In this document: one piece after another, positions 42,912 through 52,854 of the stretch
Layout of the letters: the number at the start of each line of letters is the position of its first letter
Position numbering within the stretch: position 1 is the stretch's first letter
Assembly (NCBI GenBank): GCA_022836615.1
Contig: MU405247.1
Location: forward strand, 62,001 to 126,000
DNA: 64,000 nucleotides
Direction of reading: 5' to 3'
Origin: Annulohypoxylon bovei var. microspora
Lineage: Eukaryota; Ascomycota; Sordariomycetes; Xylariales; Hypoxylaceae
Made by a program: the position numbers and the translations under genes
The notes under the pieces: model-generated
What the model was told of the DNA's origin: nothing
Seen by the model: the letters and a program-made list of their open reading frames with translations, nothing else
Databases searched by the model: none

Positions 42912-45246
42912 ATGGAGCCTATCAGACGAACTAGCTCATTGGAAAGAAACGAAAATGATCATACGACCTCCGAGAGTATAACTTCTGATACTTCAAATGA
43001 TAATGCTACTCAAGTTTCTACCGTTGGCCGACCCAAAATAATAAAATCAACTCGCCAACATGATAATAAACTGTTACCAAAGCCCGCTAGTTCTGCTAAT
43101 ATGAATCTCGATGCCGACCAGCATCATCCGTCCTCCATGGCGAATACCTGGGATCATATTGAGGATAAGGACATAAATGCATCGCACCATCACAACATGT
43201 CTCGTCCACCCTCGCCTACAGAGCTCGGCATGCCGGAGAACATGGTGTCCTCTAACGCCCGGCAGGCTCAATATGATCAATCCCATTCCCCTACAGTCAC
43301 TTCCAATATTAGAGACACCCTACCAGCTTGGAAATGGAATGCGCTACTTATTTCGAACTGTTACTTAACTGCGGTCCATGGTAAGTTCTTAAGCTGCTGA
43401 TAGAAATATAACACCCTTAAAGGCTAACCTAGATGTCAATTAGGATACGATGTCAGCAATGTTGCCAATGTCCAGCCTTCTATCTATAAGGCCTTCGGGC
43501 ATATAGAGGTTCTACCCTGGGTCGCGCTTAGCTATTCAGTCTCCAGCATCGCCCTGGTTCCATTTAGTCGCAAGCTGTTGAATATCGGAGACTTCAAGAC
43601 GCTATATCTTGTGTCCATAATATTAATGCTTGCGGGGACCGCCATCTCTGGGGCAGCCCCAAATCTCGCATGCGTTATTGCTGGCCGTGTTGTGATGGCC
43701 CTGGGCACAAGCGTTGTCTATCAAGGGTAAGATCAGGTTTCCTTTAAAAAAGTAATGTTCTAACAGAAATCAAAGCATGTTAAGCTTCAATATCCTCCTC
43801 TGTTATCCCCGCGAGCTCGGTCTTGTGACAGGGTCTATTGGCGCCTGTTTCGCCGTCGGTCTAGTTCTAGGCCCAATTATAGGTTCGTCTACTTCTCAAG
43901 GCTTCAAGCCCTCCTCTGGGTATAAAAGTTTTGACCTGGACCGTAGGCGGTGTTTTTGCTGCCACTGAACAGACTACATGGCGATGGGTGAGTACAATCA
44001 CCACAGATACCCTATCGGATGAGCAGACAATAAGGATTGACGTTATCAGGCATTCTATTTAGTGATTCCATTATGTGTCATCAGCCTAATACTCCAAGCA
44101 CTCTTCTTGCCCCGTTACGTCAGATTGAATGAGAAATCTGGGAAGTCGAACATCAGGGACTATGACTTCTTCGGAAATATTCTACACGTAGGGGTGTGTC
44201 TCCTATTTCCAGTCAGCTGCACATTGCTAGGGTCCACGGGAGTTTCCGGAGTCACCTCTGTCATCGCTGTCTGGGTCTCATTCACCTTTATCATACTTGC
44301 ATACGTGATTCAGCAAGGGTATAGCATCGGTACAACACCCGATAATCGCCTTATATCCCCACTTTCGCTTCTCGGCAACCGAACCGTGCTGCTTACCTGG
44401 ATATGTACTATTTGCGCTGCTGCGGCCTACGGTGCTGCACTCTACTACGTGCCTATCTACTTTGCTTTCAACCGCGGCCTAGGTCCGCTTGACGCGGCCA
44501 CCCGACTGTTACCTTTTATATGCATCTTCATTTTCACAATCATGTTGTGCGGAGCTCTACTACCTGTTTGTCGTATCTACAAACCCTTTTTCGTACTTGG
44601 TTCTATTTTCCTTCTGGGTGGTGGTGGTTTATTCCACACCCTCAGCACTGAGACGCCCGAGTCATCTATGATGGGATTTGAAGTGCTTGTTGCCGCTGGC
44701 CTCGGCATGCTCTGGCAGTTAGCGGTACCAGTATGTTCGACCTTCCTACCAACCACGAGGGACCGTCTCGATCTCGCGCTGCTCAGCAATATGGCACAGT
44801 TAGGTGGTATTGCAGTATCGCTCTCCATCGCCGGCATGATTTACCAGGGTACGGGGTTCCAGTCTTTAAAGGAAGCTTTTGGCAACGGCGATGTGCGGTT
44901 CTGGTTCTCAGATGAGGAAATTCGCGAGCTACTCGCAGGCGTCGACTCACCAATCTTAAGAAGTGGCAATTCGACAGTGGTGCGACCTATAGTTATGAAT
45001 GCAATCACCGACGCCACCAGAAGCTGTTTTACCATCATACTCGCTGCCGGTGGCCTTTCGTTCCTTGCCGCGATGAGCATGAAATGGGAAGCTCTAGAGT
45101 TCAAGTCTGGCAGAGAACTGAGTTCCGGAGAACTAGGCCTTGGTTCTCATCTTAATCAGAGATATGATGCCCATATCCCGCTTCGTGAGTTGGCCACACA
45201 GGGCGCGGGTTCACACATTGCGGCAGGCACTTACAATCAGAGATAG
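42912..45246 (+). CDS. Major facilitator superfamily drug/metabolite exporter
   Basis: Five exons (42912-43380, 43444-43726, 43767-43882, 43947-43987, 44050-45246) encode 701 residues; all junctions keep frame. A roughly 150-residue Ser/Asn/His-rich cytosolic N-terminus precedes the membrane domain. The latter starts GYDVSNVANVQPSIYKAFGH, with LPWVALSYSVSSIALVPFSRKLLNIGDFKTLYLVS (span 2 and motif A-like loop), AGRVVMALGTS, the motif-C-like FAVGLVLGPIIGGVFA and TTWRWAFYLVIPLC. About 14 spans are expected, as in DHA2-type multidrug or toxin-efflux pumps. It probably exports a small molecule at the plasma membrane; the cargo is unknown. The C-terminal tail ends HIPLRELATQGAGSHIAAG. Confidence 0.92.
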
Positions 45247-45608
45247 ATGGCCATTAAGCTTATAACTGGTGCTCTAGGTTACAAACCTGCAGGGAGTGCA
45301 GCCTGTCCATGTTGGACTCTTACGTTTTATACTTTTCACTGTACATGATAAAGAGAACTAGGTTAGATGACTTTATGAACTTAACTTTCCGCGCCAGCTT
45401 TGACGCATGATGGCCTGCTTGAAGAATTCGCAATCTCGTATCACCTACAGAGTTATGAGTGTTTTATATCGACTACCTACCACCAGCGCAATACAATCAC
45501 CAAAGAATAAGTGTAAATACATTATTATAATATACATGCCTAACGCTACCGCATTATAGATCCTACATTAACTACTCAATACAAGAAATTATATAGATAG
45601 AGATGCTT
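45247..45608. other. Convergent intergenic region
   Basis: Short 3' flanks of the MFS and lectin-like genes; nothing recognised. Confidence 0.4.
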
Positions 45609-47105
45609 TTATTGCATGGGAATTGTGTCTCCATCTATCCAGGTAGAAGAAGTCAGCCGCTTCTCCTGAATCGCGCCTTGGTATTGGTAATAACACCGTC
45701 TCATATCCGTCTGCTCTGATAGTAACACCTGACTAGGCTCATCGAGCACCGTCTCTGTCAGACACGCGATATCCGTGCCCGCGTCCGCATCGCCTACCTC
45801 CTGAGGTCCCTTCCACCCGTTAGCATCATCCTGCCAGACGCTTTGGATCTTGTTTTCCTCGTCTTGGTATAAAATCCACGTATTCGTTGAATTGCTATTA
45901 GGTCTCCCGACTGCGAGCGCGGCGATGGAGGTTTGCGCTGGAATCGAGGTGTTGGGGCTTCCTATACAAATGTTAATATCTAGTGTAAAGTAACTAAAGA
46001 ACGACCGTGGACAAGACTACATACCGGTATCCCATGATATGCCCGTATCGACGCCACCAAACGAGAATATAGATAGACGGCCATCCTGGTCTCGATACGC
46101 GATGCCCGCAGCGTACGGTTTCAGGTACTGCTTCACCGTGGGTACCACTGCGATGCCCGTCCCGTTGTCGCCGAGCGGGATCACACCAGGGTTGAACCAC
46201 CCTTCCATGGTGTCGTTGAAATAATTAAGACCATAGGAATCATAGACCTGGCGATGGAACGTCGAGTTGGGGTTTTGGTAGATGATGTACGGCCAGTACG
46301 CGGACATCTGCGTGCCGTCGTCGACGGTGAAGGCCGGCCGGTCCGTATCGATGCTGTCGGTCTTCGGCGTCGTCTCGTCCTCGCCGAAGTTCACGCCCCG
46401 GAACGTGTTGGACGAGTCCAGATAGTAGACCTGGAATTGCGGAAATAATAGGTATATCGTCGCGGGGATGGGCGTGCCCGGCTTCGCGTCGAGGCCGCTG
46501 AATACTAGCGGGGTCGACCATTCTCCTCCCGTGCTCGTGTACTTCGACGTGCGGATGTGGTTGTCGCCCCCTTGCCAGAAAAGCCGCGACGTGAAGCCGT
46601 TCCCTGATAGCCGTCGGCCCGTCACCGAGAGCCTCGTGTTAGCCCGCACGGCCGTCGTGTTCACGCTTGCGCCGGTGCTGTTGCTGTTGCTGCTGCTATT
46701 GCTCGGCGAAGACGACGAGCTTGATTCTTGAGCCGCTTTTGCCCCGCTACTTGATGATTTACTTCCCACCACACCGCCGACGACCGCGCCGACGATCACG
46801 GCGACGGCCACTATGACTCCGATTAAGATGAACAGCTTCTTCCTCGAACTAGCCCCCGCTGCCGCTGCCGCTGGAGCTCCCGTTCCTGCTTCGACTGGCG
46901 GCTGTGGCGGCAACACCTTTTCCCCACTGCTGTAAGCGTAGTTACTCGGCGGCGCACCATAATACCCATACTGACTCCCATCATTCGCCGGATTAGGTAC
47001 GGGTATAGGGTACGGGTCACTCGGGCGGTGGAAGACCTCCAGGTTGGAAGAAGGCGCGAGCTCGAGCCCGGGCTGCGAGTCCCTGTGGCTCGGGAAACCA
47101 CTCAT
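45609..47105 (-). CDS. Membrane-anchored fungal fucose-specific lectin-like protein
   Basis: Two exons (47105-46025, 45961-45609) encode 477 residues. Order: Pro/Tyr-rich cytosolic N-terminus (1-88), one membrane span (LFILIGVIVAVAVIVGAVVG, 91-114), a Ser/Asn linker, then a beta-propeller-like domain with blade repeats ending in W or Y strands (FTSRLFWQGGDNHIRTSKY, FQVYYLDSSNTFRG, SAYWPYIIYQNPNS, GIAYRDQDGRLSIFSFGG, TWILYQDEENKIQSVWQDD). This matches the fungal fucose-specific lectin family (AAL-like), here as a type II membrane protein facing outward. The W-x-G-x-D-x-x-I/R-x-S/T pattern of sugar-binding strands is partly kept. Ligand unproven. Confidence 0.85.
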
Positions 47106-48230
47106 CCTCTATAAAAAGCGAAACCCAGAACGACCGTACTGCTTAACTAATGAAAATAGAAAGAAAGAACCCCGAGAGGATCGTCACGGACGACGCAGGA
47201 AGAACCGTCGAAGAGACTTTTCAAACTTCGAACTAGTTACTGTCTTCCTATTATCACTACTAGTATCACCGAGCTGGAAGATATCGCAAGTCGGCCCAGC
47301 ATCGCGACACAGCGTAGCGCAGCAGAGAAAGATTTGGTCGAACGAGCGGGGTAAGAAGAAAAAAAAAAGAAGCAGATCACCGTGATGGCTCGCAGGAACA
47401 GTCGTAGACATGATGTATGGTATTATTGTATTGTACCTACCTGCGGGATCGAATCTCGCCGGCGAGCAGAAAGAGGCACAGCCCATCGAGAGTCGCGCCA
47501 AAACGGCGATCGATATGGGCGACCCACCAGGCCAATGGGCAGCGCTGGCCCATCCCCGTTGCTGAAGAGTACGGTTTGGGGGTAAGGGTGCGGCGTAGCA
47601 GGGCGGGCTGCCCAATGAGCAGCGCGGGTCTCCGGTGCTGTTGGTACGAGCTGCTAGGGAATTTCGCCTTGGCAGGAACCAGGGTTGCGTTTACTTAATT
47701 CGAGAACCCCACGCTCGATCCGGCTTAGGAGGCGGCGCGGGTGCGTGCTATTTGCTACGTAGCGTAGGACCGCGCCGGCATGAAGGCGTGCTGCGCGGAC
47801 AGGGGGCGCGCGGTGTACTTGAAGGTTGCGAAACTTATATCGATCCTGCATTGGTAGGTAGGCACATATGTAGGCTCAGATTGGCAAGTGACGAGAGAGC
47901 AAAAAACGCCAGGGCCGGTTTGTAAGGCAACTCGAATCGAATCTGGCGTGACATGTTTCTAATGTTTCATGAGCGCAACGCCGAAAGAGGAACAAGGGAA
48001 AGCCAAGGGGGATTTAAGATTGCAAGCACTTACATGGCATCCGTAGAAAGTCCTACATGCACTAGAGTGATTACATATGAAAAGGGGAGGGGTTGGTTCG
48101 ATACTCTTATGGAGGCCCGTTCGTACAACTGTGCATTTTTAATTTTCAATTTTTAATTTTACCTAAAAGGGTAAGGTGTATCCTAACCGCGCAAAATTTA
48201 TCTACTTCATATTTAAAAAAAGAATACTTA
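47106..48230. other. Intergenic upstream of lectin-like gene
   Basis: GC-rich around 47450-47830 with several chance open frames on both strands, none with family resemblance. Tetranucleotide tracts near 47430 and 47852. Confidence 0.4.
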
Positions 48231-48324
48231 TATAACATATGGATATTTACGTAACGAAAAGATGTCATTAAATATATGTATATACGCATAAATATATGTA
48301 TATAAATATAAATATATATAAAAA
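48231..48324. repeat. AT microsatellite
   Basis: Near-pure A/T with repeated aaatatatgtatata units. Confidence 0.7.
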
Positions 48325-48326
48325 CG

Positions 48327-48420
48327 CGAGACCACCCGTTCGAATGGTATAATATCCCGAGTTTAACCGGAGGTTTATGGTTCGATTCCTCGATCACCCA
48401 TTCTTATTTTTTTCTTATCC
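48327..48420 (+). other. tRNA-like/Pol III B-box relic
   Basis: Contains GGTTCGATTCC, an exact B-box, about 40 nt after an ATGGTATAATA stretch resembling a tRNA D arm, then a T-rich run (cttatttttttctta) that could end Pol III transcription. A matching acceptor stem is not found, so it is a decayed tRNA or tRNA-derived SINE at best. Confidence 0.35.
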
Positions 48421-48429
48421 GACGAAAAA

Positions 48430-50776
48430 AACACTGGTTTAATTACCCATTGGGCCACCCGTAACCCTTTCTTTAACGCCTTAACCACCTTTTCAAAGGT
48501 TGCTTAATCATTTAGATTAAAGGTCTTTTTTACGTGTGTTGAATTGAAAGGAATTAATTAAGTAAGCACCTTAAGTAATCACTTTTGCCACCCACCTGGT
48601 CCATGCGCGAGAGCCAGCTTTTTGTTTTTCAAAAAATTACCTTTTCGCGAACGGGCCACCTCAAAAGCTGAGACCCACCCTTAAAACGATGCACCCAATC
48701 AATCGCTGTGGCGGAGATCCGGGATTATCGCGATAAGAGATTTTGATAAGGACCAAGCTCGGGTAAACCTAAACCGGCTTTTTGATTGGTTCAAGTTCTT
48801 ATCGATACGCATGGACCATCTGGGAGTTGAAGCGTTTCGGGGGGTCACGTGCAACCGGTCGCAACAACAACACTGGGAGCGGCGATACAACAGCTTATTT
48901 CGCATAAGATATAACGTGCAGCTTATTGAAACTTATATCTTTAGAATTGCCTAATTGAGAGCTATAAGAAGATTTATTTTATCTTAAACTTAACCTGTTG
49001 GAAGGAAAGTTATTTGAATTTTAAACCAAAGGTATCATGTAAAGATTTGACAAATCTCTATTCATTTATCCGTACAATTAAATCCAAGTACTCTTTTACT
49101 GATTTCTAAGTACATACCCATGTACTCCTTACCCTATTAGGCATAGCCTCTTCCATTTTCCAAAACTCAAAACGTTTGTTGCACAGTTGTACGAACAGGC
49201 CTCCATAACTCTCGTCAAACACCATGCACGCAAAATTCAGCTGTCCCCATATAGGTAAGCGGACCCTGCTATCGGCTTGCGATCTCATACTAGCAGATTG
49301 CATTTACCTGCCGGTAAGCACTATACTCGGCTAGTAGTAGGCTGATCTCGATTTAATTCATGTGGTAATTAATGAGGCCGTCGAGGTGGAAAAAATGGCG
49401 CTTACATATGTAGGGCTGGGCTGACTTGTACAATCCCTTAGCGCGAGCGCTTACTAGTGTAGGAAAAAGCTGATCGGATAGCCTTAAATGATGGACATGC
49501 CAATTATTCTATCGTCGGCGGCGTTTAAGATCGGCATTTACGCTGTTATGAATCGAAGGAACGGGTGCGGCACAACAGCGTTTGAGTGGAAAGGTCTGTA
49601 CCGGAATTTTTGTCGGGAATCGAAATGATATACAATATCTAGAGAGAACTCCATTTACGAAGTAGCATTGGCATATCCACCGACTGGGAGTCAGAATAGG
49701 GCTGTCATCTATGCTGTCTGCGTATTACACGTAGGTAGTGCATAGCTAGCCCTTCGCCGCTCGTAGGATGCGGCGATGACTACACCGAATAGCGGCACGG
49801 AGCGCTAGAATGGTTGAATAGCAGTGAAAAAAAAGCTGGATTATTAGCATCGGAGATCGTCAGCGGAGAAGTTCTCTGTTTGGAAACGTGACCCGTCTTC
49901 TGATATCATTTCGGCCGAGTGCAGAATCCGGCCCCCATCCCTAGATATTCTTTCGGTGTCAAAAGCCGACTGAAGGGGGATGCCAATATCTAGAGTCTTT
50001 CTGATTTCTTGCCGGTTCAAGTGCCACCAGAGTGCGTTACCTCACCGGGAGGCATACATATATTAGGTAGGCCTCACCGTCTGCGGGCGACGCGTAAATC
50101 ACAACGCCACACCGAATAGTCTGTCTAGATCATTTAAAGACGGCCCTCTCGAAAATGGGGGTGCTCGAAAGTGGCTTGATCTGAAACAACAGAGTGCGAT
50201 CTCGTTGGCCTGGAACGTGATGGGGGGATCATTCAAAAGAGTATCGGAGATTAATAATACGAAATCAACTTGCTTCGACCACAAATACATATGTACCGAA
50301 AAGCCAAAAACCCTCGATCGTCACGTAATAGACCCATTAATGTGTTATATAATAAGAATCGCCGTCAACCAACAAGAACGTCGACTCCTGTCTCCATCGA
50401 CGGAGAATGCATAACCACGTCACATAATCGCTCTAAAAAGAAGAACATCCCATAAATATAGACACGAGCAAAAGTTTCCAGGCGGTAAAAGCATTTACCC
50501 GCCCAAGTTTTGTATTATAATTGAGCAAATATGTACCATGATTCTAATCCGAAGGAGAAGGGGTATCCGTAGTCCTCATCCGCGTAACTTAAGCCTCGTC
50601 ATACACCACCGAGGAAATTTCATAACTCCTTATGCGCGAATGGTATCATCAATCATCAGTGCCACGTGAAATATCCTATCCGGACGCCGGACCGTAAAAA
50701 CAAAAGATCGCCGAGCAGACTTGACCCAAGGACCAACGACGTAGCTTCAATGCTAGTTTCAAAGAAATTTTTTGTT
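48430..50776. other. Gene-free region with dispersed repeat
   Basis: About 2.3 kb without a supported gene. Holds the repeat copy at 48775-48812. The remainder has only short chance open frames. Confidence 0.4.
48775..48812 (+). repeat. Diverged copy of the arm of the element at 29.3-30.8 kb
   Basis: Reads ggctttttgattggttcaag then ttcttatcgata. It matches the left inner arm at 29394-29428 (gcttgtttgattggttgaaa then ttcttatcgata) at most positions. Confidence 0.5.
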
Positions 50777-52854
50777 TCATCTACCTCGGTACTCCGGTTT
50801 CCTTGCCATGTTAACTATCGGCGGAGGACCTTCTTCATCCATGGGGTAAGGCGGGAGGGGAGTCCCATTAGGGCGTCGACCAAACCCGAGTTGCTTCTCA
50901 GGCAGCGGTGTCTTTGGGGGTAGTGGAGGCGGCTCGATGCGGTGTGGCTGATATGGCTGTATCATGGGTTGTATGATGGGATCCCTTTGCGGTCTTCGCG
51001 GATATTCATCAACTCCCGTGATCGCAATCTTATCAGAACCGGCAGCATTGCGGTACTGTGCCGGCGTGGGAGCCGTCACTATGAGACGGTCAGGCTCGTC
51101 ATTGGGAGGAGGAGGCCTGGCTGCTGGCGACAAAGCTGGGGAAGCAGGCGGTTTCTGCTGTGGGCGTGTGGCGGTTTGAGGCGGGGAAGCGTGACTAGTA
51201 GGCGGGCGAGCGGCTTCGCCGGAACCACGGGAAGACGGCGTACTAGCCGGGCCGCCTCCAGATCCAGGAAGTGAAAGGTGATCTATGCCGGACTCGTACG
51301 ACTCCCGACTTGGAGGACTATTCCGAGTAGGGAATGACGTAGGAAAGTCGCCTGGAAGTTCAACGGCTAACGGAGCATTCATAGAGCTCATGGCCGGGTA
51401 AGTTGCGATATCGGGTACATTGCTGAGCCTTTCAAACCTCTGCTTCGCCCTGTGTATCTTTGCCAATTTTGTCGAGGATTGTTGAACCATCTTCTGTTCG
51501 GCGTCCCTCCCTAGATATCTTTTCGTGCCCGTGCTGATTTCACCTAGTCGATCCCACTCGTTCATAGCAAACTCGCCAACGCCAACCTCAACGTTAAATC
51601 GGTAGTAGTTTTCGATATTGACCCCCCTCTTCATCAGAAGTTCCTTCTTCATGCGCTCGTGGATCGCTTCACAGCCTTCCACTTTTTGGATCAATTTCTT
51701 CCTCGCTTCCGCATATTCGCCTATGAAGCCTTCATACCAGACGTGCTGATTCTGATCAGTTCCTTTAGGTCGTTTTCCGGTTCCTATGCTTATGAACACG
51801 CCTACGTCTCGCCCCGGCCACTCGTTTACTGTAGCTTCGTCTAGAGCATATGGCGATGGATTAAACGTCCCAGCTCCATCGTCATGGAACACCGTCTGCC
51901 CGATCTTGACGGGCTTGAATGCCAATCCGATTGCGCATGTTGCGCGACCGGCCTCCCAAATCTTGCAATCATATTCCGGAGCAGGCTCTTTTCTCGAGTC
52001 ATATGACCGTAAAAGCGCGGCAGAACCTCCCCTAGAAGTTCCCTTATACATGGCTGTAACGGCACTATAAAATATTAGTGGCTGTGCTAAGAAAAATATG
52101 GGTTTGGTAGGGATGAAGCTTACGTCTTCGTTCTGTTCTCTCTTGTGTCGTAGAGCTGCGCATCAGGGTTTCCCCATCCGCCGCGAAATACCGACCGGGT
52201 CTGGGCCGCTGGACTCCGGCCGCTGAAACTGACAGTACTGGCATTGCTCTGGTGCCGCCGGGGAAAGCCACTCGTAGCAGCGCTAGACCGCGATATTGCA
52301 GATAGCGGGCTGAAAACGTCGGATGTTGTCCCGTCGTTCCCTTCATCGTCAGAAACAGTGTGTTCCCTTACTGCCTCCTTGATAGCGCGCTCGAGCATAG
52401 ATGCCTTAAATAGTGTCGACCGATAGGGTATACCGACAATAGTCTTATCGGACTCAAAAACCATCCTCGTCATTCGAACGTAAAGTTCTTTGCACTGCTC
52501 CAAGTCTAATCGAAGACGTCCTAGCATCAAGGCGATCAAGCCGCCCGTGCCGGTTCCAACTATTAGATCGAAATGATCGCATGGTTTCGGGATCTGGTCG
52601 CGTCGCGGTGCTCTGCCCTCGGTTTCGACATAGGTTCGAAGCATCAGTTCTTGAATGATGATAAACATAGAATAGCCACGGACTCCTCCGCCATCTATAT
52701 CGGCGCGAAACATCGGAGTTAGTGCCTAAAGCAAATACAAAGGTATCAAGTTGGCGGGGTAATGGTAATCAATCATGAACCTACCTAAGCTTAGTATCCT
52801 TAATGGAGGACCCTTGGTGGTGTCTTTCCTCTTCAAATGTCCCTCCGAATCCAT
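50777..52854 (-). CDS. Patatin-like phospholipase-family protein lacking the nucleophile serine
   Basis: Three exons (52854-52785, 52694-52124, 52064-50777) encode 642 residues. The first splice joins LRILSL to DGGGVRGYS (24-32), the oxyanion-hole motif of patatins; the acceptor is a tag after a cactaac branch point. At the nucleophile elbow the sequence is VGTGTGGLIALMLGRLRLD, with glycine at position 72 where catalytic G-x-S-x-G has serine. The Asp of the dyad is kept in DDGAGTFNP (Asp276). A Pro/Ser-rich C-terminal half follows, probably disordered (about 450-642). Close fungal relatives of this type often keep a serine here, so this copy may be a non-hydrolytic lipid-binding or regulatory protein. 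Confidence 0.88.

Noticed and set aside
47184..47615. Minus-strand open frame of 143 codons upstream of the lectin-like gene
   Set aside because: Composition (Pro, Arg, Ser, a phenylalanine run) fits non-coding DNA; no domain.
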